From Shewanella denitrificans OS217 (lineage in GTDB: Bacteria; Pseudomonadota; Gammaproteobacteria; Enterobacterales; Shewanellaceae), in assembly GCF_000013765.1 (NCBI RefSeq), contig NC_007954.1, positions 1,054,001 to 1,118,000 of the forward strand: a DNA stretch of 64,000 bases, read 5' to 3'. The position numbers and the translations under genes are program-made. Within the stretch, counting starts at the first letter, position 1. Each line of letters starts with the position of its first letter. This document shows positions 17,829-27,250 of the stretch, one piece after another. Under the pieces are notes generated by a model that was not told where the DNA came from, did not search any database, and saw only the letters and a list, made by a program, of their open reading frames with translations.

Positions 17829-18302
17829 TTATTTGATGCTGAAGGTACCCTGCATGATTGCCCAGTGACCTGGGAATGAGCAGAAGAAGTTGTAGCTGTC
17901 AGTTGCAGTTAAACCAGCAGTGCTGAATTTAACGCTAACAGTTTCGCCGCCGCCTACAAGAGCAGTATGAGCGATAACGCGAGTGTCACCGGCTTTTAAG
18001 AATGCATTGTCAGCGCCAGCTGGCATACCGTCAGTAGCAACACCAGCCATGTCAGCAGCTTTGGTTAATACCCAGTTGTGGCCCATAGCCGCTTTTGGTA
18101 ATGCACCTGTGTGAGTCAAAGTTACTGTGACTTCTTTACAGCTTGCTGGCACGCTTAATTCTTTAGTGTCGAACTGCATAGCATCGTTAGCACCGACTTT
18201 AAGCTCACACTCATTAGCGCTTGCAGATGTTGCGAAGAAAGCTGCACCGGCTAAGGTGATAACTTGTAATAGGCGAGCACTTGCTGATGTGTTAATTTTC
18301 AT
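17829..18302 (-). CDS. azu: Azurin (periplasmic type 1 copper protein)
   Basis: Azurin is a small periplasmic electron carrier with a mononuclear copper centre. The 157-residue precursor has a signal peptide ending ASA near residue 29. The copper ligands are visible as the His of GHNW and the Cys, His and Met of FFCSFPGHWAIMQG, and the disulfide cysteines are ECEL and ASCKE. Azurins commonly pass electrons to nitrite reductase, cytochrome c peroxidase or oxidases; no such partner is adjacent. It stands alone, opposite the terminator shared with the DUF3352 gene. Confidence 0.95.
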   Translation of the reverse strand: MKINTSASARLLQVITLAGAAFFATSASANECELKVGANDAMQFDTKELSVPASCKEVTVTLTHTGALPKAAMGHNWVLTKAADMAGVATDGMPAGADNAFLKAGDTRVIAHTALVGGGETVSVKFSTAGLTATDSYNFFCSFPGHWAIMQGTFSIK

Positions 18303-18491
18303 CTGAATTTATCCTCTGATAAAACAATTGACTGGGATGTGGGGTATATCAGGGGTAGATGATAAACCATCCGAGCTTAAAGTGTGGTGCCTTTTACAAT
18401 TAATTATTATTCATCCGCCTAGTTTTTGAACGCATTCATACTTTTAGGCGAGGTAAAATCAACTATCTGCACTATTCGCTCATGCAAATCA

Positions 18492-19400
18492 TCAAACAAG
18501 GCAGTCTCGATAAGGAATGCTGCGCTGCGCCCCTTGGCGAGTCACAGTGATCGCTGCGGCCTTGTTGGCAAAGGTCACGGCATCAAATAATGCATGCTCC
18601 TGACTTAAACCGACCAAAAGGGCGCCATTAAAGGTATCACCAGCGGCGACTGTGTCTATGGCCATCACATTCGGCGCGGCAACTAGGCCGCTAAATTCAG
18701 CGCTACTCACATAGGCACCGCGTGCACCTAAGGTAATGATCACTATGCTAGGGCCATGGCTATGAAGAATTTGTGCTGCAAAGGCGGCGCTGTCTTCATC
18801 ATGGACTTCTATGCCTGTGATGGCTTCGGCCTCGGTTTCATTGGGGGTAATGATATCCACCCATTTATATATCTCAGTACCGATATTTTTTGCCGGCGCC
18901 GGGTTGAGTATGGTCTTGCCCCCTTGCTGTTTAACAAGCTTTAGGGCTTCGATAACCGTAGGCGTTGGGCTTTCCAGTTGGGTTAATAACCAGTCGGCAC
19001 GGCTAAGGAGTTCTTGATGTTCCATAAGCGCTTTGACAGATAAATTATCGTTAGCGCCAGGGGCGACCCCTATGGAGTTTTCACCATTTTTATCTATGAA
19101 AATCAATGCGCTGCCGGTACTTAGATTATCAATTTTACTCACGCCATCGCTGTGAATACCATCGAGTTTCCAGCTATGACACATATCATGGGCCAGAGTG
19201 TCATTGCCTAAATGGCAGATAAAATCCACTCGGGTACTAGGGGAACACAGCCTAGCGACAGCCACCGCTTGGTTAGCGCCTTTGCCGCCGTGCTCGATAC
19301 GATAATTTTGGCTCATTAAGGTTTGGCCTGTGGTGGGCAGGTATTCAAAACTCATCACATGATCCACATTGGCACTGCCTAAAATAACGAGTCGGCTCAT
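18492..19400 (-). CDS. rbsK: Ribokinase
   Basis: RbsK phosphorylates ribose with ATP to ribose-5-phosphate in the cytoplasm. The 302-residue protein has the PfkB-family signatures: GSANVDHV near the start, GGKGANQAVAVARL near residue 40, and DTVAAGDTFNGALL near 245 carrying the catalytic Asp. Length is normal. It follows rihA by about 70 bases on the same strand, so ribose freed from ribonucleosides by RihA can be taken straight into the pentose phosphate pathway. No rbs transporter is nearby. Confidence 0.93.
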   Translation of the reverse strand: MSRLVILGSANVDHVMSFEYLPTTGQTLMSQNYRIEHGGKGANQAVAVARLCSPSTRVDFICHLGNDTLAHDMCHSWKLDGIHSDGVSKIDNLSTGSALIFIDKNGENSIGVAPGANDNLSVKALMEHQELLSRADWLLTQLESPTPTVIEALKLVKQQGGKTILNPAPAKNIGTEIYKWVDIITPNETEAEAITGIEVHDEDSAAFAAQILHSHGPSIVIITLGARGAYVSSAEFSGLVAAPNVMAIDTVAAGDTFNGALLVGLSQEHALFDAVTFANKAAAITVTRQGAQRSIPYRDCLV

Positions 19401-19469
19401 AGTGTCTCCCTCTGCATAGCTTGGGTGCTCGCCCTGGCGCTAGGGTTAGTCCTAATGTTAGCGCTAGTG

Positions 19470-20405
19470 TTAGTCATAGGCGTGTAACCGCTCGACGATA
19501 AAGTCCACAAAGCCTTGTCTGTCGATATCAAATAAGACAGTGGCATTGGCAGGCTTGCCAGTGAACTGATACTTGTCGATGACAGTCATGCCTTGGGTAT
19601 ATTCGCCCTTAGTTTCTATGCCGACCCAGCAATCTTGGCTGGTGAACAGTTCCGGCTTAAGCAGCCAAGCTATGGTGCAAGGGTCGTGCAGAGGCGCACC
19701 TGTGAAGTCCCATTTTGGATCTTTATGATAAATAAGGAAGAAGTCCAATAACTCGGCAACGCACAGCGCAATAGGATTGCCAATGTTGCGAATACGCTCA
19801 ATGTCCTCAGCCATGACTTGCGCCTTATGGGTCACATCGAGACCACAAAGAGTAATGGGAAGGCCAGACTTAAACACTATGTCGGCAGCTTCTGGGTCAA
19901 CGAAGATGTTAAATTCAGCGGCCGGCGTCCAATTGCCAACTCCGGCTGCCCCGCCCATTAACACTATACGTTCAATCTTAGGGTGAAGCTCGGGGTGAGC
20001 GGCCAATAACAGCGCAATATTGGTGAGAGGCCCTGAGGGCACTAAGGTCACAGGGACTGGGCTTAGGCGCAGCTTTTCTGCCATCAACTCAACCGCTGTA
20101 ATGGGCTGGGCCGCGAAGCCAGGTTCAGGCAGAGTTGGACCATCTAGCCCGGTTTCACCGTGGACATTGTCGGCGATGATAAGCTCGCGTGCCAGCGGCT
20201 TAAGCGCACCACCTGCCACTGGGATGTCGCTTCGCGCTAACAAGGTTAAAATGCGCAGCGCATTGTATAAGGTTTTATCTGGGGTTTGATTGCCCGCACT
20301 TGTGGTCACAGCCAAGGGAGTGAGGGCTGTAGTGCTTAGGGCCAAGATAAGCGAAATGGCATCATCATGGCCAGGATCGCAATCAAGGATAATAGAACGG
20401 CTCAT
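19470..20405 (-). CDS. rihA: Pyrimidine-specific ribonucleoside hydrolase (RihA type)
   Basis: The enzyme hydrolyses ribonucleosides to a base and ribose. It begins SIILDCDPGHDDAISL, the calcium-binding aspartate cluster of inosine-uridine-type hydrolases, with AEFNIFVDPEAA and GAPLHDPCTIAWLLKPE further on. It reads colinearly with E. coli RihA, including AGNQTPDKTLYNALRIL and the end RQGFVDFIVERL. I take the ATG at 20405 (311 residues); in-frame ATGs at 20411 and 20426 are possible. It is the first gene of a rihA-rbsK pair. The base specificity is by analogy. Confidence 0.9.
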   Translation of the reverse strand: MSRSIILDCDPGHDDAISLILALSTTALTPLAVTTSAGNQTPDKTLYNALRILTLLARSDIPVAGGALKPLARELIIADNVHGETGLDGPTLPEPGFAAQPITAVELMAEKLRLSPVPVTLVPSGPLTNIALLLAAHPELHPKIERIVLMGGAAGVGNWTPAAEFNIFVDPEAADIVFKSGLPITLCGLDVTHKAQVMAEDIERIRNIGNPIALCVAELLDFFLIYHKDPKWDFTGAPLHDPCTIAWLLKPELFTSQDCWVGIETKGEYTQGMTVIDKYQFTGKPANATVLFDIDRQGFVDFIVERLHAYD

Positions 20406-20411
20406 CGGCAT

Positions 20412-20785
20412 AGTCAGTAATTCCATTCGTCGATAGAAATTTAGAGTAACACTTTGAATTTGTTTGTCATCTTAAAATATGGCCCTAAAGTCGCCTTTGC
20501 TTAAGATGTAAGCTGGGTGGCATGTTAGGTCAGCATTAAGTGCCAATATTTGATATGCATAGCCCTGACAGCATTGCTGGCCGCAATATCCAGAGCCGTG
20601 CCTATAGTAGCGAGTGTGGGTTAGCCTTGAAGGCTCAGGGTTGGACTCAAGTTTGATAGCCTGCACCTTGATTACTCCCCTTTGAACTCCCGCTGAATGA
20701 CAAGATAATTAATAGGATTGGTATTAGGATGAAAACATCATAAAATGGCCCGCTATTCACTTTATTTCCCTAAGCTCGAGTCATT
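20412..20785. other. Intergenic region between rihA and DUF3087 gene
   Basis: The region should contain the divergent promoters of both genes. A 64-codon minus-strand frame at 20472-20666 shows no family features and is not called. I see no clear operator or repeat. Confidence 0.4.
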
Positions 20786-21310
20786 ATGAATTTGCAACAC
20801 ATAGACAAGGCCATTTATCGTCAACGCAGTAACAAAATCATGATGGCCTTAGTGGCTGCTTTGTCTTTATCTTCCTTAGCTTATGGGGCCATACTTATCG
20901 CCCTGTTCGGCCAAGGGAGTGTCGAGGGCATCGAGTCCACGGGTAATTTTCATTGGAACTTATTGGGCGTTGTTGCTGGGGTTGTGAGCTGCGCCCTGGG
21001 GATGAATCATCTTAAACAGCATGCGTTCATGAAAGAGGCTTATTATGTCTGGCGGTTAAAGCAATTGCAGAATCAAATTTACCGTAAGCTTGCAAAAATT
21101 AAACTGGCAGCGAAGCAAGATGATACTAAAGCATTGAGCATATTAAGCTTTTATTATCAGAGTCTAAGGCAAGTGTATCTACTGGATGATAACACCTTAA
21201 CCTTGGCGAAATTGGACGCTGATATCAGCCAGTTAAATGATAAGTTGCAGCGCCTCGGCTTAAGCTTAGAAGGTCAAAGCCTAAGCCTTGAGCAATTAAA
21301 GGCATTCTAA
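20786..21310 (+). CDS. DUF3087-type membrane protein
   Basis: The 174-residue protein has two membrane helices (about residues 20-42 and 57-75), then a helical cytoplasmic domain with KEAYYVWRLKQLQNQIYRKL and a coiled-coil-like C-terminus. This layout fits the DUF3087 family of gammaproteobacteria, whose function is unknown. The ATG at 20786 follows a weak ribosome-binding site. It stands alone and converges with the PAS-GGDEF gene. Confidence 0.7.
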   Translation: MNLQHIDKAIYRQRSNKIMMALVAALSLSSLAYGAILIALFGQGSVEGIESTGNFHWNLLGVVAGVVSCALGMNHLKQHAFMKEAYYVWRLKQLQNQIYRKLAKIKLAAKQDDTKALSILSFYYQSLRQVYLLDDNTLTLAKLDADISQLNDKLQRLGLSLEGQSLSLEQLKAF

Positions 21311-21355
21311 ACAGATTGAAGCACTTAAGTTTTGAACCGCTGAACCGCTGAAGCG

Positions 21356-22633
21356 CTATTGGCTTAGGTTAATTCTGTCTCTGCCATCAGATTTAGCGCG
21401 ATAAAGGGCGGTATCTGCAGCACACAAGAGTGCGGTGGGAGTTCTAAATTGACCATTGCGTTCACAGGCAATACCTTGGCTGACACTTATTTTTACGCTG
21501 GCGTCTAACCCTTGAGCGGTAAATGAGAGTTTATTGATTTGCTGTTGCACTCTCATTGCCGTCGCCTCTGCAATATGGGCATTGCAGCCGGGTAAGATTA
21601 GCGCAAACTCTTCACCGCCATAACGGGCTGCCAGACAATGGCGAGACGGCAGGGCAGCTTGGATAACCTGTGCGATGCGTTTTAAGCACTCATCCCCTTG
21701 CACATGGCCGTGGGCATCGTTGAATGACTTGAAATAGTCCACGTCTATGATCACTAAGCTTAAGGGCAGGCCATGGCTGACACATTCTTGCCAGTTGCGC
21801 TGTAATACTTCATCAAAAGCATGACGGTTAGCCAGCTGGGTTAAGGAATCTGTGCGTGCGAGACGGCGCAGCTCCTTATATTCTGCCTTATGACTGCTGA
21901 GGTTATGCATAATGCCGATAAACACGGCTTTGGGGTTGCTATCACTGGCAGGCAAGCAAGAGAGGGATAAATCCACTTCTAATGGCTGGCCATCATTACG
22001 CTTTAATAACACCTCTTTTGGGCCATGGTTTAACTGAGTTTCAGTTGTCATGTGCCAACCTTGAAATAGGTTGTCGTATTCTTCCTGCGCGTCCCGATAA
22101 AAAAACTCAGACAGTTTCTTGCCCACGATTTTATCCTTTGGCGCGCCAAATAACTTGGCCCCTTGGGGGTTTATCATCTCAATCACGCCTGCACTATTGA
22201 CCAAGAACATGGCTTCGGCGATATGAGACACTAAGGTGTGTAGCAAGCTTTCTGCAAGGCTCGCCGGTAAAGGGAAGCTTGGGTCATTGCTACTGATGTC
22301 ATAGCTTATAGTGTTAATGACTTCGGATTGAGATGTTTGCGCTGGGGTATGCGGTATGGACATAAGCTTAGTGGTCGATGCTTCATTGTCTTTGTTGTTA
22401 ATCGATAAGTTCTCAGCGGCTAATTTTTTAACAGCTAGTGTTTCAACGGCTAGTTTTTCATTCGCAGTCAGTGGGTTAGGGTCGATAGCATCGGCTTGAG
22501 CCTTTTTTAATGCAGCAGCATTAACCTTAGCATCGGTGGATTTGCCATTGAAGGCATTGGCAAGATCCGTTGCCCTTTGTGTCGCCTGTGTCAGGCTTTG
22601 CTGAATATCAGCGAACGTATCGACTTGTGTCAT
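21356..22633 (-). CDS. PAS-GGDEF diguanylate cyclase
   Basis: The 425-residue soluble protein has a long low-complexity Ala/Lys-rich N-terminus, a PAS domain at about residues 140-255 (VNSAGVIEMINPQGAKLFGA, then the HNLSSHK exit) and a C-terminal GGDEF domain with the intact active loop GGEEF. It should make cyclic di-GMP from two GTP. LARTDSLTQLANRHAF is the usual entry to the GGDEF domain. The start at 22633 is chosen because AAGGAAG lies 5 bases upstream. No transmembrane segment is present, so the PAS domain would sense a cytoplasmic cue. Confidence 0.9.
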   Translation of the reverse strand: MTQVDTFADIQQSLTQATQRATDLANAFNGKSTDAKVNAAALKKAQADAIDPNPLTANEKLAVETLAVKKLAAENLSINNKDNEASTTKLMSIPHTPAQTSQSEVINTISYDISSNDPSFPLPASLAESLLHTLVSHIAEAMFLVNSAGVIEMINPQGAKLFGAPKDKIVGKKLSEFFYRDAQEEYDNLFQGWHMTTETQLNHGPKEVLLKRNDGQPLEVDLSLSCLPASDSNPKAVFIGIMHNLSSHKAEYKELRRLARTDSLTQLANRHAFDEVLQRNWQECVSHGLPLSLVIIDVDYFKSFNDAHGHVQGDECLKRIAQVIQAALPSRHCLAARYGGEEFALILPGCNAHIAEATAMRVQQQINKLSFTAQGLDASVKISVSQGIACERNGQFRTPTALLCAADTALYRAKSDGRDRINLSQ

Positions 22634-23170
22634 GGGATCTTCCTTCACCGTTAAATTAATTTGCCCGATAAATTGAGCGCTATCGTCATTATTCTTCAGT
22701 GCTTTATTCAATGGTTCTGAGCACTTGTGAGCTTAACTCTATTCAATGGGCTCACAAGTTACCTTCTGGTAATCTTCTGGTTTTATCTTATTGATTTAAC
22801 TTGTCTTATTTTTAATTTATTTTTGGTATTATGTGAAAAAGCTTAAGTGCGGAAGCTTGGCTGATACAGAATTAGACAGTGTTAGAGGGTTCTAGCCAGC
22901 CTTGGAGCAAGAAGTCGTGCAAACAATTGATAGCGGAAGCAGACAACTTTAGTGGTGATTAACGCAGTAATTGCAGGCTGAAAATTACAGAAATTGAGTC
23001 AGTGGAAATAAAATTTCTGGAGAGAAGGTGAGAGCTTTGAGTTCAGAAGGTAAGAAAAAAGGCCAAAAAAATCCCCTAAACGCGTTGGCATTTAAGGGAT
23101 GGTTAACAAAGCTAAAGCTCGATTAATTTACGGCGATTATTGTTAAATTCGTTTGACTATATTAGATGTC
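22634..23170. other. Intergenic region with a terminator
   Basis: Apart from the terminator at 23064-23100 for the gene on its right, the region is AT-rich and holds no credible frame. It should contain the promoter of the PAS-GGDEF gene. Confidence 0.45.
23064..23100 (-). terminator. Terminator of the regulator operon
   Basis: On the minus strand atcccttaaa (23100-23091) pairs with tttaggggat (23080-23071) with one mismatch, followed by seven T. Confidence 0.8.
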
Positions 23171-23578
23171 TTATTCATTTGGTCTGCAGATGATTTGTGG
23201 ATCTTGACTCTGAAAAATCGCTCCATCAGCATCGCAATCTCGGGCGGCAACCACCACCTTAAAGGCGATATCATCGTCGGTGGTTTTACTCTCATTTTCA
23301 GCCGTGATAGTTAATATAGACTGAGTCGCATTGGTCTCAATCTTGACTGATTGCAGGCTATCATCATCATCCCTATAAAATTTAGCACCGACGAAGACCA
23401 CATCTTCATTAGTGATAATATATTTAACCTTACCAGAGCCATCTAACACGACTGGCGTCGACGGATTAAATACAAATGTGGCTGGTTCATTGGGATTGGT
23501 AGGTAGTGTGACTGTGACTGTGACGTATTCATTGGTTTTGCTTAATGTCTCAGTGTTTAGCGCCTGTACTGTGCTCAT
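23171..23578 (-). CDS. Hypothetical small acidic protein
   Basis: The 135-residue protein starts MSTVQALNTETL and is rich in Thr, Val and Asp, with a predicted all-beta character and a DRDCDADGAIF-like acidic C-terminal part. I see no signal peptide, membrane segment or family I recognise. The ATG at 23578 has AAGGAAG 5 bases upstream, so the longer frame from 23737, which overlaps the neighbour, is rejected. It lies 70 bases after the wHTH-STAND-TPR gene and before a shared terminator, so it is likely cotranscribed with and possibly controlled by that regulator. Confidence 0.55.
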   Translation of the reverse strand: MSTVQALNTETLSKTNEYVTVTVTLPTNPNEPATFVFNPSTPVVLDGSGKVKYIITNEDVVFVGAKFYRDDDDSLQSVKIETNATQSILTITAENESKTTDDDIAFKVVVAARDCDADGAIFQSQDPQIICRPNE

Positions 23579-23648
23579 AGTGCTTCCTTTTTTATGTTGA
23601 TTAAGGGAATTCCCTAGCGATTGAATTGTTTTACATGTTCGAATGTGA

Positions 23649-26600
23649 TTACTCAATAAAAATAAAACCTTTGCCACTAATTCCCATACTTTGAAGGCGT
23701 AGCCATTCTTGAGTGATAGGCTTTGTTTTTCCAACACATGAATTCGCTTGAACGAAAGCTAAGATAAGCTGTATCTCAGTAGTCTCTTGGATAATAGGTG
23801 CAAGTTCATCTATTGTATTTTGGCATAGTGCTAATGATAACTCAGCTTGGGCTTGTTGTTGCAATTGGTAGGCTTTGAGTATGCTAAATTCAACGTTTGA
23901 GATTACATAATCACGGCTTCTTACATTCGCTATACTGTTTAGCTGTTGTTCAACTTGCTCTATTAAAATCTCAGCTTCGGATAATGCTTTAGTTTTTTGT
24001 AGAGACCTTATTATCTCTAGTTCTATAGTAATGGCTTTTATTTTAGAAGAGGTGTCTAGCAAGGTAGCATTTATTGTATTTATCTGTTGCTGAAATAATG
24101 CGTCAGACTCTTGCATTAGAAACGAGGGAGCATGGGTTCTAATCCCCAAAGAGAGTGCTCTAACATGGGTTAAATCGGACTTCCACTGTTCATTACTTGG
24201 GTCTTGTTTTAGCGCTTTCTTTAGTAATTGGGCTGACTTTTTTGCCTTTACTGTGGCTTGCTCGAACTTACTTTGATAGCGAAGTAATTGAGCTTGATTA
24301 GTGTAGATATAGGATAAACGGCTCATCAGATTGGCATCATCATTAGCCTTAGTCAGCAGCATTTCAAGTTCTAACTGAGCTTCATTATAGAGTGTTAAAG
24401 CTTCGTCTATGTTTCCTATTGGTATATTAATCTTGGCTAACCAATTCAAGGTATCGGCTCTATCTGAGCGTAAATAATCATTTTTTGGATCTTTAACAAG
24501 TGCCTGAGTTTTTAACGATAGCGAACGATTAAAGGCGGTGTTGGCTGCTTGATAATCTAGTTGTTTTAACGCCAGACTGCCCAAAGAGTTCAAGGCATAG
24601 GAAAGCTCGACCCAGGCATCGACATCATCGGGTGTCAGTGTCATCAAGGCATCGCTGTAATCACGGTATAAAGTCAGGTATTTTTCCGCGAGCGGCCAAT
24701 TGCTTTGAGCATAAGGTATTTGCCCGAGCCAGAAGGCGTTGGCGCCGAGGACTTTGAGCAGAGTTGGGTTGGCTTTATCTTCTGTGTAGAGCTTATCCAG
24801 CAGCAGTTTGGCAGCCTCAAAGGCTTTAATGGCTTCATCCAATTTGCCGCGAGAATAGGCGACTTCGCCCATGGCTTCTAAGGTCTGGGCGTGTTGAAAT
24901 CTGGCCTCGAAGCTGGCTTTGCTAGAAGTGAAACCAAGGGAGGTACTTAGCCAGTGTGGCAGCAGGCTGTTGGCATTTGACTTTGATTCTGGATTTGCGT
25001 CGTCGCGACTGAAATATTCTAAGGCCTTGTTACTGATGCCATCGAGTAAATCCATGCGGCCGACGCTTCTGAGTTTGTCGGCAAAATCCCCCACCATAAA
25101 GCCCAGCAAGTTTTCAGCCTCTAGGCGTTTCTCTAAGGCTTGCTGCTCGGCATCTAAACTCTTAAGGCTCATTAGCACAGAAGTGAAACTCAGTAGGCAC
25201 AAGAGGCTGATGGTGATGCGGCGGGTCCAGCGCTTAATTTGCGCCCGCTTGATGGAGGTCTGAATAAAGCCTTGCTCTTGATTGTCTAAACTAAACAATG
25301 GGTTGGATGAAAGTGCCACAGCTTCTTGCAACGGTTTGCCTTCTGCCAGTAAATAGGCTTTTCCCTTGGCTTCATCGCGCCAGCGTTTGGCAAGGTGATG
25401 AATGCGGCTCTTAATGCTTAAGCTGTCTAAATGATCGTCTATCCACAGCTTGGCTTTATCCCAGCGGCGCAGCAGCGCCTCGTGGGCGACGCTAAAGCAA
25501 GGTTCACCATTTTGCAGGTGAGACACAAACAGCCGACTTTCCACCATGGCTTTCACTAGGGCGACTTGGTGCTTGTCCTCGAGTTGTGACCAGCGGGCGG
25601 CGCGGCTGGTGATATTGCTCTCATCTAAACTTAGGGTCACTAGCAAGGATAATACCTTGGCAAGACTGGCGTTATCCGCTTGGCTTAACTGACTGGTGAC
25701 TTCTTGGGCTTTTTTACCAATGGAGCCTTCTATGCCGCCAAGGGCGCGAAACACCTCAAGTTTTAGCTCGCCAGATTCGCTGCGCTGCAGATACAGCTCT
25801 TGCAGTGTATATTGCAGCATGGGCAATGCATCGGGGTTACTTGCAGCTTCAACGCAGAGCAACTCATCTAGGCCCATGGCGCTGGTATTATCCTGTTGCC
25901 AGCTTAAGCCGGCAGCACTTGCGGGCAGGCGGATCATTTGCAGTAATTCGGCCCGAGTAGGCGGGGCTAAATCGAAATGAGCGCCGCTTGACTTACCCGC
26001 CATTAGGCTAGGGTAATTGACTAAGCTCGGGTAGAAATCATTGCGACAAGCACTTAAGACTAAAATAGCGCCACTATTGGCTAAGGTTTCTAGCAGTGCA
26101 ACAAAGGCCTCACGCTGGGGCTGGCTAAACTGCGGTGATGACAATAACACTTCGAGGCGATCGACAAACAGCGCCAGCAAAGGAGTTGCATATGTCGCAT
26201 GGCAAGGCGCGGTGCTAGTGTCAGTATTCTCGCTGCTGGAAGTTAAGCTGGCCGCTAAGTTTGTCGAGAGCAGGGCTGCCTTACAGAGTTTTATTACAGC
26301 ATCGATATCTTCTTCAAGCAGCGCAGCTAAGCGGTCGGCGGAAAAGCCATCAAACACAGGCTCATCATTGATGTCCCAGTCGAGCATAGCGCTGGCAAGA
26401 TCTGTCATTAGCCTGTCTTTACTGACGTCGGCTAAGTCCAGCGTGGTATGGCTGCAAACCCCTATGCCATCATAGCCATTGTGGCCCATTAAATTAGGCA
26501 AGACGCCTGCGTTGACTAAGGATGATTTACCGCTGCCACTTGGGCCTAATAACAGGCAAAACGCGCGGCCGAATTTGACTTGTTCTGCAATGCGCCCCAA

Positions 26601-27044
26601 CAGGGTGCTAATTTGGGCGCTACGGCCAAAAAATACCTGGGCATCTTTGGCTTGGTAGGGCCTAAGGCCCGGGAAGGGAGACTCACCTTGCCAACTGGCT
26701 ATTTCTGCATGGGTTTGATGCCCTAGGGGGAATTCAACCGATGCCAAGGTGCGATAGCCGCGTTTACGGATAGTTTCAATATAGGTGGGGGCGGTGGCTT
26801 TATCGCCTAAGGCTTTGCGTAGCTGAGTGATGGCTTTATGTACTGGGTTATCGCCCATGGGAATATCGCCCCAGCAGAGCTTAACTATGTCGTCGCTGCT
26901 TAAAACATCGCCGTCACTTTGGCATAGTAATAACAGCACATCCATGGCCTTAGGCTCGAGCTGTTTAACCACATCGCCGCAACGCAGGCTGTTTGACTCA
27001 GGGTTGATTTGCCAGTCGCCGAAAAAGAACATGTTGTCACTCAT
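23649..27044 (-). CDS. Winged-helix / STAND NTPase / TPR regulator
   Basis: The 1131-residue protein combines an OmpR/CadC-type winged helix (residues 1-105; LEPKAMDVLLLLC, KAITQLRKALGD, IETIRKRGYR), an nSTAND-type P-loop NTPase (GPSGSGKSSLVNAGVLPNL near 165; Walker B ALFVDRLEVL), a single membrane helix near residue 605-625, and TPR repeats over the last 450 residues. It opens a two-gene unit with the small protein at 23.2 kb. The architecture points to a membrane-tethered regulator that couples ligand binding by the TPRs to NTP-driven switching. STAND proteins also act in phage defence, but the DNA-binding domain favours transcription control. The start ATG at 27044 precedes MFFFGDWQINPESN, the usual wHTH entry. 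Confidence 0.85.
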   Translation of the reverse strand: MSDNMFFFGDWQINPESNSLRCGDVVKQLEPKAMDVLLLLCQSDGDVLSSDDIVKLCWGDIPMGDNPVHKAITQLRKALGDKATAPTYIETIRKRGYRTLASVEFPLGHQTHAEIASWQGESPFPGLRPYQAKDAQVFFGRSAQISTLLGRIAEQVKFGRAFCLLLGPSGSGKSSLVNAGVLPNLMGHNGYDGIGVCSHTTLDLADVSKDRLMTDLASAMLDWDINDEPVFDGFSADRLAALLEEDIDAVIKLCKAALLSTNLAASLTSSSENTDTSTAPCHATYATPLLALFVDRLEVLLSSPQFSQPQREAFVALLETLANSGAILVLSACRNDFYPSLVNYPSLMAGKSSGAHFDLAPPTRAELLQMIRLPASAAGLSWQQDNTSAMGLDELLCVEAASNPDALPMLQYTLQELYLQRSESGELKLEVFRALGGIEGSIGKKAQEVTSQLSQADNASLAKVLSLLVTLSLDESNITSRAARWSQLEDKHQVALVKAMVESRLFVSHLQNGEPCFSVAHEALLRRWDKAKLWIDDHLDSLSIKSRIHHLAKRWRDEAKGKAYLLAEGKPLQEAVALSSNPLFSLDNQEQGFIQTSIKRAQIKRWTRRITISLLCLLSFTSVLMSLKSLDAEQQALEKRLEAENLLGFMVGDFADKLRSVGRMDLLDGISNKALEYFSRDDANPESKSNANSLLPHWLSTSLGFTSSKASFEARFQHAQTLEAMGEVAYSRGKLDEAIKAFEAAKLLLDKLYTEDKANPTLLKVLGANAFWLGQIPYAQSNWPLAEKYLTLYRDYSDALMTLTPDDVDAWVELSYALNSLGSLALKQLDYQAANTAFNRSLSLKTQALVKDPKNDYLRSDRADTLNWLAKINIPIGNIDEALTLYNEAQLELEMLLTKANDDANLMSRLSYIYTNQAQLLRYQSKFEQATVKAKKSAQLLKKALKQDPSNEQWKSDLTHVRALSLGIRTHAPSFLMQESDALFQQQINTINATLLDTSSKIKAITIELEIIRSLQKTKALSEAEILIEQVEQQLNSIANVRSRDYVISNVEFSILKAYQLQQQAQAELSLALCQNTIDELAPIIQETTEIQLILAFVQANSCVGKTKPITQEWLRLQSMGISGKGFIFIE

Positions 27045-27250
27045 GTTGCACCACTCAAGTTTTTTAACTGCTGATTATTATTGTTGTGATTTCTGTATGG
27101 TTTTAGTGTCTTTGTTGGGTTATTGGCTTAACTGTTAACTCCGCTGCTTGAGACTGACCAAAATGGCCGCCGCATCAGAGTTACACGCCACTTTAAAGCT
27201 CGGTGGCATGCAAGTCAACGTTGTGAATGTAAAGCTTTTTAGGCTGAGTT

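Noticed and set aside
20472..20666. 64-codon minus-strand frame upstream of rihA
   Set aside because: No ribosome-binding site, no recognisable composition, and it occupies the expected promoter region.
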